From assembly GCA_946902985.2 (NCBI GenBank), contig OX336389.2:124283572-124347571 (forward strand): a DNA stretch of 64,000 bases, read 5' to 3'. The translations under genes and the position numbers were made by a program. The first letter of the stretch is position 1. Each line of letters opens with the position of its first letter. This DNA is from Meconema thalassinum (Eukaryota > Arthropoda > Insecta > Orthoptera > Tettigoniidae). The notes beneath the pieces were generated by a model. That model saw only the letters and a program-made list of their open reading frames with translations. It was not told the origin of the DNA and did no database searches. This document shows positions 20,512 through 32,215 of this stretch, in pieces.

Positions 20512-20838
20512 TTAGCACTCAACATGTCCACCATCGCGCACGCGGCACAAATGATACCTCGAATCCATGTTGCGCCACGTGGCACGCAGCATTTCGGGAG
20601 TGATTTGCTGAAAGGCCGCTGTAATCTCCCTCTGTATGTCAGCCATATTCTGTGGTCTTTGTGCGTACACTGTCGACTTGACGTAGCCCCTTACAAAGAA
20701 ATCTGGAGGAGTTAGGTCAGGGCAATTAGGAGGCCATGGGATCGGTCCATCACGGCCGCGCCATCGATCGTTGAATATGAGCTTTAATTGTTCCTTCACC
20801 ATGATAGCCCAATCCGGTGGAGCACCATCCTGTGGATA
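20512..20838 (-). pseudogene. transposase C-terminal half of the split transposon
   Basis: The minus strand reads QDGAPPDWAIMVKEQL (second catalytic Asp), GRDGPIPWPPNCPDLTPPDFF (third acidic site in the PDLTP.DFF motif) and a C-terminal helix block ending GGHVEC. This belongs to the DDE_3-type Tc1/mariner group with WPPRSPDLTPxDFF signatures common in arthropods. The frame is open and stops at 20512. Confidence 0.85.
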
Positions 20839-20844
20839 GTGTGC

Positions 20845-21420
20845 CCGTTGGACGACGTTATCTGGTTACCACTAACCGTAACGTGGCCTCCCAGATGACC
20901 TCTACCTCGAGACACATTGCCGGAGAGAATCGGAATGCACTTCTTGGGACTAGCCGGTACAAGACTCTGCTTCCCTAAGGATCAGGTTCCCATCACAGTG
21001 ATTGTCATAGACGCCCAAAGAAAATGCACCCCCAAAAAGGTGAAAACTACTAAATAAATAAAATCCAGACTTAAGACATACTCATGGTTGGTTTATTTGG
21101 AAGGTCAAACCCCTGTCCTACGGTCGGAGGGTTTGATAAAACGGCAATTCCGTAGCTAAGAAGCAAATAAAAAATAAAAATAAACAACTCCTAAAATTAA
21201 CGTAGAATCCCCTCGACAGGTCCTAAATACAGCAAAACAAAGCAAAACTGGGGAAATGGTACCGCAAGAAAAATCGTTATACAAAAAACTGATGCTTCTA
21301 GGAAGAAAGCATCATGGCATCAAAACATGTCAAACAGGACAGCAAAGTTAAAGGACTGGTACCATCCCATATTTACATTTATACTATAATGATTTGAACT
21401 ACTCCTGCTTTAATCTGATC
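20845..21420 (-). repeat. repeat F, minus copy
   Basis: Inverted, diverged counterpart of 18895-19480. It begins right at the break in the transposase, so its left edge is probably one end of the inserted element. Confidence 0.5.
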
Positions 21421-23410
21421 AACGGCGTCAGACGTCCGTGATACACAAACTATACAAAAACTAATTCTTGTCAGTCATCATTTTACAGTACACTGGTACA
21501 ATTATATACAAACAACAAAGATGTTTTATATTACAAGAGACAGTAGGGTAATAGTGGGAAACACATCAGTAAATAAATAAGTTATACACACAAATAATCA
21601 TCTTATTAATCCTGCCTGCCACAGATGAACAACTGTTTGTTGTCCACCGTCATCTGTCAGGGTATCTAAACTTGAGAATGAAACTGTGCAAGAACAGCAT
21701 TCCCCTGATCGGGTCACGCCCTACGAGTTCTGAACTTTGGGTTCGTGCGATCTCTGTCAAAGTCTATCAGTGTTAGCTACTAAACTTACTAGTAAGAACG
21801 AACGAAGGCGCAATGCATTGGTCTGCTCGATTAAAGGTACAAGATCAAAATTTAACAACGATTAAGGTTTAACTGTATTATTAGCATCGCCGGTTTAGGA
21901 AATAAATTGATGATTCATGATTTAGTCCTAAGTTTAACGTCGTAGATTTATGAGTCCATTGATTATTAAGATAGTTGACCATATGCAAGGCGTCGCAAGA
22001 GCGTGCTACCAACACGTGGTACACCTCAACAAAGAATACGTGGCTCGCACGTTAACAATAACACAATCGGTACTCGAAAGAGACCATACCTTTTCCTCCT
22101 CGGTCCAAACTTGTTCTGTAACATAGATTTGGCCGGCTTTCTCTAATAAACGTGGTAACCAACCCTGCGTGTATTAAAAACACGGTAAATAATCATTCAC
22201 TTACAAGTGAGAATACATAATAGCCTTAAGGGTCCAACTCATCAAATGGTTGCTCAAATTTATTATAAATCATGACAAAACATATTGGGGCTCGCTCACA
22301 AATACCTGCGAGTATATTAAAAATTTAGCATTACTTATCAGTACACCTGAACCAGAACAACTTTACAAAAATCGATACTGAATCAAGGTCAATAGCATGA
22401 GCATAAACAAAGCATAGCCCGTAAGAACATTCCTAGCAAGGTTTAGAAATAAAGAAAATAAAAATGAAGTCGATAGTCAATTGTCTCACAAGAGAGATCG
22501 TTAGTAACCTTGGGCAATGTCATTGGCGTGGACTGGACAAGCACCTGTCATTGTGCTCCCAGCGCTTGGCACTAAGCATCATAGCACGTCAGTGAATCTC
22601 AAAGAAAATGTCTATCACTATCTTTCAACACATTAAAGCACAGTAAATGTAGACTGAGTGTTCTTAGCAATCACTCTAAAGGATTATACACATGTAAAGG
22701 AAGTTACTATAACGTTAAAGACGAATCAATTACAAGTAGAATGATATGTTTGGCTTCTGAAAACCAAATAGACGTAACAGGAAGATATTCCTCTCTCTTT
22801 GAAAGGCTTTGACATTTTGTAACGCCACTGAAGCTCACAGCGAATGAGTGCTGCGTACAAAACATGTTTAAATGATAATAAAATACTGGTTCACACCTTA
22901 ACCTTAGGTGGAACTAATCGAAATTATACGAATCGTTTAACCTAACTTTATGAGTAAGTTCATAACATTACTTGACTCATGTACAGCGAGGTGAATTATC
23001 TGAATTCTAGTGGCGAACTGCTCACTCTTTAAAAATTTACATTAGAATAACAACAGGCTGGATCCCTTACATACCTAAAGGATACACTATAATGTTAAAT
23101 AAAGACGTCAGTGGCGTACAAAAATAATAGAAATGGGGACTTCAAAAACGTTGACCAAATAACAGCTGGAGCTGAATTAAAAACATGCCCCTGTCACAAA
23201 TGACTAAATTGATGTTCCGTCATGCGGAATTACCTTCTAAGAACAATATTGCACCGTGTGGACACACACAATCTGGTGACTAACTCAGTGTCGAGTAACG
23301 AAATGCAAAGAGAAGCATTCAGAAGCGTGAAAAATCACCTTAAGGAGGTGGTCAAAAGAATGAAAGAAGCCTACCTTGATGACTGACAATGAGTTACGGA
23401 TGCTACAGAC
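21421..23410. other. unassigned body of the insertion
   Basis: About 2 kb, AT-rich, with no ORF above about 60 codons. No reverse transcriptase, integrase or transposase motif is seen on either strand. It looks like the body of a non-autonomous element or decayed DNA. Confidence 0.35.
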
Positions 23411-23494
23411 TAATAATAAACAAGGTTTTTATGGTTCCGCCTAGTCAATACTTGTTTTATTAGAGTTTTATCGTGACATAATCACTTGTCTTTA

Positions 23495-23550
23495 CGTATG
23501 TTGGGACATGTTTCGGTGTCTAGTAACATTGACACCTTCATCAGCCTACG
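23495..23550 (-). ncRNA. hammerhead ribozyme motif, minus strand
   Basis: Exact inverse of the motif at 23691-23746: core CTGATGA, stem II GGTGTC/GACACC, GAAAC and ATGTC cleavage triplet. Described in full under the plus-strand copy. Confidence 0.75.
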
Positions 23551-23690
23551 GTTATTGGTAACACTCAATGACATTAAAATAATTATTAAAATAACACACA
23601 GATGATTAAAAAAGTTTTTTAGAGTGTTATTTTAATCATCTGTGTGTTATTTTAATAATTATTTTAATGTCATTGAGTGTTACCAATAAC

Positions 23691-23746
23691 CGTAGGCTGA
23701 TGAAGGTGTCAATGTTACTAGACACCGAAACATGTCCCAACATACG
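23691..23746 (+). ncRNA. hammerhead ribozyme motif, type I with minimal stem III
   Basis: The canonical core CTGATGA is at 23697-23703, followed by one extra A and then stem II (23705-23710 with 23721-23726, GGTGTC/GACACC, loop of 10). GAAA is at 23727-23730. Stem III is the self-complementary ACATGT (23730-23735). The cleavage triplet is GTC, with the cut predicted after 23736. Stem I pairs CC with GG, then after an AACA bulge TACG with CGTA. Such short stem III hammerheads usually work as dimers. The extra A before stem II is the only oddity. Confidence 0.78.
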
Positions 23747-23832
23747 TAAAGACAAGTGATTATGTCACGATAAAATCTCTAATAAAACAAGTATTGACTA
23801 GACGGAACCATAAAAACTTTGTTTATTATTAC

Positions 23833-25074
23833 AGTCAATACGGAAAAATGTGCGACTTTAAAAGTCAAAAGGTGCTACAGACTAATCCACCCATGACCAT
23901 CCACCGTACAGAAATAGATTGGGAAATCATGACTCACAGCTATTGCAGATAATTATCCAGACACGAGGATTGAGGATTTTGCCTTTCATCCAGACAAACC
24001 ACAAATATCTTCTCCGCTCGGCCACAAGCATGGTTATCCTCGGGTGGTCATACATTGTTGTAGTGTGGCTTAGGTGTTCAGCGTTCCTCCCATTCGGATG
24101 TTTAAGCCATAGCCCTCTTCTTCTTAGATATAGGATTATTATGCCTCAGCACGTGGTGTTATGAAGGCATCTTGTAGAGCCGTTGAAATTCGTATAATAA
24201 TGGACACAGCTTCAAGCGTGTTGAAATTCACAGATTTTCCACCTTTTTCCACCAGCAGACTATATTTTAAAAAATGGCCTTGTCTGCTAAAACACATAAA
24301 CTGGCTTTGACACTAGATACGTGTCTTTCCACTGAAGCTAAACAACTTCACACGCTTTAGATATCATATCGAAGAATATCAGCTTAATCTTATTTGTTTT
24401 ACAGTCGGCCTTTGCACGGCTCGTAAATATTTCACTGTATCTGTTGAATATGACGACCAGATTCTCCACTCGGGTCTTACTGGTACACAACTTATTTGTC
24501 ACTGGTCAGCCATTGAAGCACGCTGTAACCATGTGGTCAACACTTCACTGAATAGAAATATAATAAGATTCACAATCTTGGACGAACTTTTCGCGTCACC
24601 AGCACACTTCGTGCTATAATTAATACTTCCAGTCGTATTCACTTTACACAATTTGAACGTCGATGATACTTTAGACTTGGTCACCTGGGACCTTCACAAT
24701 TTCACATCCGCTCGCCATGCAAGCGCGGATTAAAGTCATTCCTTCACGGAAGTAGGTGTGCTCAGTTCGATCACTTCCGAGTCATTTAGCGTCTAAGTTC
24801 ATTCCTTCCGCGTATCGGCGGTGTTATACCTTCGGTCGAAACCATAAATAAAATATTATTAGCCCATGAAAAATGTGGCTAGTTAAGCTGAATGACTGAT
24901 TATTTTAAATTCAGGTTGCACATCAAAGAGAACTTCTTTGATCATGTAGGGTTATTTTATACTGCTTCTTAATGAAGTCAAAAGAACATCTAATGTAGTG
25001 GCATGCTGCTGTGGGTGCTTTCACAATTCTTGAGAATTATACATTCCATGGTTCGTGTACAATCTATCACCAGC
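23833..25074. other. unassigned right part of the insertion
   Basis: No domain recognised in short ORFs on either strand. It ends where the transposase N-half resumes on the minus strand (about 25075-25115). Confidence 0.35.
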
Positions 25075-25804
25075 ATGAGCTATTCGGGCTCAATAGATAA
25101 TCATGTCCAGTATCCCATCTTGCTGTAATTGAGGAACCACATACTACTCGATCATGTCAAGATAATTGACGGCACGAACAGTCTCCTCCGCAAAAAAGAA
25201 TGGTCCGTAGACTTTCTCAGAAGTCATTCCACACCACACATTCACTTTAGGGCTGGCTCTTTCGAGTTCGTATGAGACATGTGGATTTTCTGTTCCCCAA
25301 ATGATGCAGCTGACTCGGCCACTCACATGGAATGTGGCTTCGTCCGTGAACATCCATCGTTTTAACCATTGATCGTCACCTTCCTGCCGCTCACACATCG
25401 TCGTAACAAAACTGAGTCGAGCTCCGTAATTCAGCTGTGTCAATGCTTGCAGGCGCTGCATACGGTATGGACGCATGTGAAGATAACGCCTAACAATCCT
25501 GTGAATGTTGTGTATGGTGTATCTGCTCTGTTGTTAAGCGGCTGAGTGACTTTCGTGGACTCTGCGTCATGGCTTGTCGAATATCTTCCTCCTTGTTGCT
25601 TTCACGCCGCCTTCCACCTGTGTGAGGCATCTGCAATCCATTTTCCAAAAACATGTTGTACCATTTAACAATGTCCCGATGTGATGGGACATCCCTAACG
25701 TTGTACTGACGTCTGAAAGCTCGCTGGGTCTTCAGTACACTCAAAAATTTGGCATACCATACGACACACTGAGCGCGTTGCTGTGGTGTAACGACCATCT
25801 TCAC
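25075..25804 (-). pseudogene. transposase N-terminal half of the split transposon
   Basis: The minus strand begins at 25804 with MKMVVTPQQRAQCVVWYAKF and carries a helix-turn-helix region (RRQYNVRDVPSHRDIVKWY), then RRRES. After a frame change it reads MFTDEATFHVSGRVSC (first catalytic Asp), VNVWCGM and VYGPFFF. A premature stop at 25144 interrupts the frame, which then continues to QLQQDG, where the C-half at 20838 would join. Frameshift and stop mean no active enzyme. Confidence 0.85.
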
Positions 25805-27300
25805 TCAAATCTCTAATAACCAAGGATCATGTAATATAAGAGATTCGTCACTTTTGGTTGTAGAATTTCCGAGAGAGAGCACCGCCTGAGGCTATGTAAC
25901 GTTCCAGCAAGGCTGGCAACATCAAAAGTAAAAAGTCATATGAATGTAGCCTTTATTACACGTAATTGAACAGTATGATCTGCGATGAGTTACTGATTAT
26001 TGATGAAAATAACACAAACATAACTGCGCCTTTCGCTAGGCGCAGAAATAGGGTATACGACCAGATAGCGAAATATCAAGTTTTGATATATATCAATGTT
26101 GACAATAGATTTGTCACGAAGGACACAGTTATGCTGTTCTAGAGCTTAATTCACCTTTAGGCTAATTAAACATTGCTCTCCTACTCTACAGAATTCTTGG
26201 GATGTTCGATGAATATAAAGAAAACGGTCCAAATGCACATAGTATATTGCCATCACCTCACTTTTCGCCTACCATTCCGCCTGCCATCCACCCCTCCCCC
26301 GTCTCCCTAAATCACGAATTTTATTGCAATGTAAAGGAGAACGGGTAAGAAAACAAACAAGAGATGAAATGCACACATTTATTCTATATTCTTTTTTAAA
26401 TCACAATGAACAAAACGTTTACTCGAGAGTAGTCCATGCTGCCCACTAGTTTTACACATGGTCAACACCAGGTCAAGGATAATTTACACAAAAAAAATGG
26501 GATATATTCCAATAACAGTGTACAGTACATTAATGCATTCCTATTTTATAGCATCACTTTTCAAACATGCTGGTAAGTTAGTTCACATTGCATGTTATTT
26601 TGTCGCACAAATTTCAGCGTTGGCTGCAACTCGTTTCCGAGTATAATGTTCTTCCTAATGATCCTTTCCATCAAATGTTCGTACACAAATATACAACACA
26701 CACACAAAATTTTGAAATATAATTTCAGTCATTCTTAAGACAAATGGAAGACTTGTTGGAGTACATATGGATTTCATATTGTATTAAGGCAGTTGTTCTT
26801 CTCGATTGCAACACGATACTCGTACACCTTTCCATTTCATTACAATTCTTACATCCCTGTGATTGACATTTCTTCCTCCCTTGCTGTGGCATGATTGATT
26901 CTCAATTCAATTCAATTAAATAATCAAAATACCGGCGAACAAAATAACCAAACACGAGGAAAATGAATCAAAACAGACCAACTACAGAGTGCCAACTACG
27001 GAACCTTAGTACTAAAATTAATTCTTCATTGGTTGGCAGAACATCTGGAACAGAACTTTACCGCGACCCACGCGCTCCCTATGATTTGGCATCCCCCTGG
27101 TAACAACACTGAGCATTTAGCATGCACTAACGTGTACCGCTCTGTACCTGACATCTGGTGACTGCACTATGAACTACACTGCTGCGTTGTCACGCGGAAG
27201 TCATTGTTGCTAAGAGAATCATTGTTAACTCCCATCATTGTCACGTACATTACAGAAAAGTGCATAGAAATATATGCATTAACATAATAGCTATAACGTA
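25805..27300. other. between transposase start and right inverted repeat
   Basis: About 1.5 kb, longer than expected for a 5' leader in this transposon group, so it probably includes another insertion. No gene or repeat end is recognised. An A-rich block at 26350-26420 and a CACACA run near 26700 are present. Confidence 0.35.
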
Positions 27301-27333
27301 ATACTTTTCTGACATCCCAATCGGACGACCCTG

Positions 27334-28257
27334 TATAATGTTATTTGAAGTACGACAAAGGTCGACATGGACATTTTGGAATTATATTTTGAATTTTGAA
27401 GCGATCGCGGAACGATACCGGATCAGCTGTTTGAAACGTGATAATATGGTTGCCATTATCAGTTGTTTAAGGCACACGACTGATAGCATGTGATTAATTA
27501 TTGTAGGCTGAGGGCCTTATATGAGTGTTATTGCTACGATTGCTACGTATAGTTGAGATAAATATTAAATATCAATGCTTATAAAAATAATAAATGTAAG
27601 GGATAATACTGATGAACTACATGAACTTCCAATAATCATGAAAATTGACAGATTCATCATAAAATGTAACATAAATGTACATTGACGTACATAAATGTAA
27701 CATAACCTCCCAACTAATTAAAAATTGAACTTTAATGTTTTGATTTAAACTCTTATGGACATGCGACTGTGAGCTATTTTCTTCGCGATGTAGAGACTTT
27801 TAGTCTTTGACAGGAACCCTATTTTAAGACAAATCACTTGTCGTGATACGATGAGAGAACATCACGGTCATAGTGATATATCCTCACGAAGCAGATATGT
27901 TTACTAATTTTGTAGGTAATTCTTAAATACCGTAGTTCAATTGAATATACATAGTTTAATTGTTACTTCGTTTAGGGGTGTGGGATATTGTGATCATCAG
28001 CCAAGTGTGTTCGGGAATGTGCGCAATATGTCTGATTTATTACTGACTTAATGTTGTGTATGTATCATACTAGTGTGTGCACTTGTATCTGGAACTAGGA
28101 TTGAGGAGGGGGATGTGACCATGATTCAGAAATAGTTAAACTATAATTAAATTATAATTAAAAATTTTGTTTATTAAAATTAATGTTGGTTTTCTCAAGC
28201 ACTTGATGGGAAAATCTAGACTATCATGTGGGTTCAGACCCCAAAACTTTAAAAAGG
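27334..28257. other. unassigned intronic DNA
   Basis: AT-rich. No credible coding or recognised repeat. Confidence 0.35.
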
Positions 28258-28490
28258 AAAATAATAATAATGTTATTGGTTTTACGTTCCTTTTAACTAC
28301 TGCGGCTTTTAGAGACGCCAGGGTTCCAGAATTTTGCCCCGAAGGGGATCTTTAACGTGCCAGTAAATCTACTGACAAGGTTCCCTCGCATTTGCGCACC
28401 CTCAAATGCCAACTGTCTGCGTTGGCATTCGATCCCGCTATTTTGGGTTCAGCAGGCGAGAACGTTACCGCTGAGCCACGCAGCCAGTCT
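28258..28490 (-). mobile_element. SINE-B copy, minus strand
   Basis: The right end holds the tRNA-like head on the minus strand (GGCTGCGTGGCTCAGCGGTA, then GGGATCGAATGCC). The left end is the AAT-repeat tail preceded by GTTATTGGTTTTACGTTCC. Body block: GCCCCGAAGGGGATCTTTAA. Confidence 0.8.
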
Positions 28491-28571
28491 AAAAAGGAAA
28501 AGACAAGACGGATTTAAGTTCATTGAGTGGGGTAGGTCTACTTTCTTAAACTCTAAAGAAGTTAATAATAA

Positions 28572-28742
28572 TAAAAATTAAAATTATAATAATAATGTAA
28601 TGGGTTTTACGTCCCTTTTAATTAACTAAGGCTCTTATACATGCCGGGATGCTGGAATTTCGTCCTGAAGGGGATCCTTAACGTACCAGTTAATCTACTG
28701 AAACGGCTCCCTCGCTACTTTGGGTGCAGAAGGCGAGAAGTT
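28572..28742 (-). mobile_element. SINE-B copy, truncated head
   Basis: Same body (GGGTTTTACGTCCCTTTTAA, CTGAAGGGGATCCTTAACGT), but the tRNA-like head is cut after GCAGAAGGCGAGAAG. It lies beside the copy at 28258-28490 in the same orientation. Confidence 0.7.
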
Positions 28743-28904
28743 AATGTGCCGAGTTGGCATAAATAAAAGTCCCAAACGTGTTAAATAAGGATCAGGTGAG
28801 GATACCTTTTATTTGTTCGACTTTTAATTTATTAGCTGGTATTTGACTGCCTGTGCTACAATACGATTGCCAATATCATAGTAATAATAAATATTAGTAT
28901 AATA

Positions 28905-29218
28905 AATAGCGGACCCCTGCAAGAACTCGCGCATAACGGGCTGTGTGCGCCTCATGTGTAGGCCTACAGACTACCCGCGTGGCGCTAGTGTTATACCGGC
29001 TGGACGCGACACAGTTCTGCCAGGGGCTATCGTCTTGTTCATTTGTTTAAAAGCACTTTATAAACAAATCAATATATTTCCGTTGACTTTTCAAGAAATG
29101 CAAGATTTTTCCTGTACTATTGAGACGATTTGGAAGATTTTGGAACAAACCACACCTTCTAACTCCCTCTGGTTTAGGAGCTTGAGTTTTGTGAAGCATA
29201 CACCTTAGCCTTAGCGTA
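28905..29218 (+). repeat. repeat D, most complete copy
   Basis: Runs from AGCGGACCCCTGCAAGAACT through GGCTGGACGCGACACAGTTC, CTATCGTCTTGTTCATTTGT, TTTCAAGAAATGCAAGATTT and CTAACTCCCTCTGGTTTAGG. An AT microsatellite follows. It serves as the reference for the nested copy at 15340-16200. No ORF of note. Confidence 0.75.
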
Positions 29219-30037
29219 TTATATAATTATATAATCATAATAATAATGATAATAATAATAATAAATCACTGAGCTATTTCATGTTTCAATTTATTATATT
29301 ATCCCCAGTGTACATATCATTTACGCTTTAAATTGTGTTAAAACCTCAGTAATGGAACTCCAATGCACGTCAGCAAACGAATATCCGCGACAATTACTTA
29401 ATAAAGGACTTGATTAAATCTACTTAAGCGTGATTAATTAATAAATGGGCTATCTACATTGCTTATGCTTTGATCCTGAAAACTGATAAACCGAAATTGA
29501 ATGTTATCCAATATCCTGCGTTTAATATTTCGAAAGCACATAGGCCTAAAACGCTCACTTACTGCTAAACTCGGCATTTAATAGCGTGTTAGAAAAGGGG
29601 GCGTTACATTAACTCCATTGTAATTGCTCCATTCCAGGATTAAGATACATCAAGGTCACACAAGAAACTGGGTCTGATTGAGTGTACCATATAGTTCTAG
29701 GCACTACAGGCCTGTCCAGGGAAAATGCCACACGGTGGCAGTGGTGTGCCTAGCTAGTGCCATGGCCTTTCCTTAGTGAATCGGGGGTTGTGTCGGGAAG
29801 GTGGGGGTTGAGGTATGGCTGCAAGCGAGGAAGATGTTGCGGTAGTGGAGGTAGCGAGCTGGCAGAAGGACGGGCAACGTTGTCCGTGGCGTTGAATGGG
29901 ACATTAGTAACCAATAATCAGTAGCTATAACAAATCCTTTGAATCATACTGCCTGCTTTTCATGTTTTATTCTTTAAAAAGTGAGTCATATCAAGCGCAT
30001 CCACTTGCCATCCACTGGCGCTGGGGTGGTACTACTA
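29219..30037. other. unassigned intronic DNA
   Basis: Starts with AATAATAAT-type repeats. The remainder has no recognised feature. Confidence 0.3.
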
Positions 30038-30841
30038 TAGGTGTATTATCCAGAGTTGGAATCTGACAGTTCGGCGGAGAACTGTTGAACTGAAGGCAGC
30101 GTTGCTGGCCACCAAGTGCGTACTCCCAGCTCCCACACTCCTGCTCTTTTCCTCATGCTCATAACATCATTAGCACCGTTATTACATTTATTGCATTTTT
30201 ACTCAGATGGTTTTCAAAAATTTTAAACAAAGCCATGCTTAAAACTGTTCGATGCACACTGTAAAATAAAATAATAGCCCGTCAAATTGAGGAAAGGCCT
30301 AATATATTGTAACGAATAGCAATATTACGAATACTATCATCAAGCAAAAATGTTCAAAGCGAAACGGCATTACGTGATTATTGTTTCCGTGATATTTAGT
30401 TATTTATATTTCCTGTACAATAAGTTTCAAGGCAAAATAAACACACGAACTTATTACAAAATATACGATCATTGTGTAGGCTATTAACTCATCCTTTAGG
30501 AGACAGAAGCTAAGCACAGTAGTCTTACTAATTCCAAGGGCAGAGTCAGTAGGCCTACGCTCCTGCGCGCGACTGAATGGAATTAAAGATTCGCATAATG
30601 CTCGGATATTTTCACCATCCCGTTCAGATAACAACAGATTATGAACGCAGCAAGGTGAGTGTGCACTGGAGGCAACCAAACAAGCGACTGGTCGGCGACA
30701 CGCACGTGGCCAAATAGCATCGTTCAAATTGGCAGCGCTGTATGGTTTCCATGGCAACAAGCCTTGCATGCGATCTAGTCGTCAACTGTTTTTGCCCAGT
30801 GGCGCCGAACTGTCAGATTCCAACTCTGGAAAATACACCTG
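30038..30841. mobile_element. 804-bp TA-flanked inverted-repeat element
   Basis: The left end AGGTGTATTATCCAGAGTTGGAATC... and the right end, its inverse, share about 38 bp (through GACAGTTCGGCG), with TA outside both ends. A minus-strand frame of 121 codons (30404-30769) has no domain I recognise. Probably a non-autonomous Tc1/mariner-superfamily element. Confidence 0.75.
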
Positions 30842-30843
30842 TA

Positions 30844-31481
30844 AATAATTAAATTCCCAGGAAGAGTTGCTTCTACCACACCTTTGATGTTGAACGTCTT
30901 TTTGCCATTCGCAACTTTCCTACAACTGATGTACCGTTGTATTTAAGAAGAGGAAATCAGAATCTCCTTCTTGCCTTGCTTGACACTTGGCTTATGACCC
31001 ATTCCCCTACAGCGCAGCGTGTTTATGACAGGAGTGTGGTGGGGGAGGGACGGGGGGGGGGGGGGGCAGTCCGTCTTCTCCTCTCTAGCAAGAGAAGGTA
31101 TTGCGATCAGAAGCTGGGGGAGTGGCTGTGGAGCGGGGAAGAGCGGGGCTTAGTCTGTTACGGAGCGAGTCTCGTGGCAAGCCGTGGCGCCACAGCCACC
31201 AGTGGCATGGCTGGACAGGCCTGTTCTAGCCAAACGAAGAACTCAGTTGAGGGAATATGTGTGTGGGAAAGAGTAAAGACTGCTCCTTCACATTGACCCA
31301 CTTTCTCAGCCTTGAACATACCTGGAAATTATCCTTTACATTGGGCATCTACACTTAAAAGTGTGATGTCACTGCAGCTTAGCCATTTATCTTTCACCAG
31401 GACAGTGGGGTCCATATTCCGGTGTTTAGCATTCTTGCCTTACATGGCGGAGGACAGGATTCAATTCCCTTGCTCACCTCG
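30844..31481. other. unassigned, with a G tract
   Basis: An open frame at 30937-31296 crosses a run of about 15 G (31051-31066) and is not supported by any domain. The upstream sequence in the same region reads LYLRRGNQNLLLALLDTWL, which I cannot assign. Confidence 0.3.
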
Positions 31482-31858
31482 TTGCGTAGTGGCTAATATT
31501 CTTGGCGGTCACCGCGGAAGCCCGGGTTCAATTCCCGGCTCTGTCAAGGAATTTCATTCTGGTCTGAGGGCTGGAATGGAGGACAGTCAGCTTCGTGAGT
31601 CAAAATTGTGAAGGGGCGGGTTCGATTCCTACCTTAGCCACCCAGGAAGTGGTTTTCCGTGGTTTCCCTCTTCCACTCCAGACAAATGCCGGGATGGAAC
31701 CTAACTTAAGGCCACGGCTGCTTCCTACCCAAATCCTACCTCATTTACAGATAACACACTCTACTACAGTCACCACAACAACACAGGTTATCAGACAAAT
31801 TATTTATTTATATATATACACCCAAGTAAACGGGGCTACATGACCACGATGTCACAAA
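31482..31858 (+). mobile_element. SINE-A copy
   Basis: Head with GCGTAGTGGCTAAT (box A region) and CCCGGGTTCAATTCCCGGCT (box B). A second box B-like GGCGGGTTCGATTCCTACC lies 90 bp on. Then AAGTGGTTTTCCGTGGTTTC, an ACACACTCTACTACAGTCAC segment and the GGGGCTACATGACCACGATG end. No flanking duplication was resolved. Confidence 0.8.
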
Positions 31859-31879
31859 AAAAACTAAATAATCAACAAC

Positions 31880-32215
31880 TACTCAATTCCCTGCTCGACC
31901 ATGAAATGCAATTCTAGTTTGAGGGCTCGAAAAGGGTTTACTTAACCTCGAGAGGCAGAACTCACAATAGATGGGTTTGATTCCAACCTTAGCTATCCTA
32001 GAAGTGGTTTTCCTTGGTTTCCCAATACTACTAATCTAGGTGATTGCCAGGATTGTACCTAAATTAAGACCACGGATGCCTTCTACCTAAATCGTAGCCC
32101 CAATTCCAAATACGCACATTACTACAGTCAGCACAATAACATAGGTTATCAGAGAAATTCCAAGTACACGGCGTTACATGACCACGATACGGCAAATCCC
32201 CAAAAATGGATCAAC
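31880..32215 (+). mobile_element. SINE-A copy, diverged
   Basis: Tandem neighbour of the previous SINE with the same block order: GTTTGAGGGCT, GGGTTTGATTCCAACCTTAG, AGTGGTTTTCCTTGGTTTCC, GTTACATGACCACGATAC. Its tRNA-like head is degraded. Confidence 0.7.

Larger units (their letters stand above)
23411..23832. mobile_element. near-perfect hairpin element with a hammerhead on each strand
   Basis: Bases 23411-23612 and 23631-23832 are inverted copies, nearly identical, around an ~18-base loop. Both outer ends read TAATAATAAACAA and GGTTCCG(C/T)CTAGTCAATA. Each arm holds a hammerhead motif, one per strand. No protein is encoded. Motifs of this wording (CTGATGA...GACACCGAAACATGTC) are known from Penelope-like retroelements, so the arms may be two head-to-head element ends. 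Confidence 0.85.
20391..27333 (-). mobile_element. Tc1/mariner-superfamily transposon split by insertions
   Basis: The left end CAGGGTCATCCGTTTGGGAT and the right end (inverse of CAGGGTCGTCCGATTGGGAT) form ~30-bp inverted repeats, each next to TA. The minus-strand transposase N-half is at 25075-25804 and the C-half at 20512-20838, in the order expected for one gene. The halves meet at a shared Gln-Asp-Gly position, so the 4.2-4.3 kb between them is inserted DNA. More foreign DNA probably lies at 25805-27270. Confidence 0.75.

Noticed and set aside
31051..31066. G-quadruplex regulatory element
   Set aside because: A single G run of about 15 without spaced tracts. Homopolymer expansion is the simpler reading.
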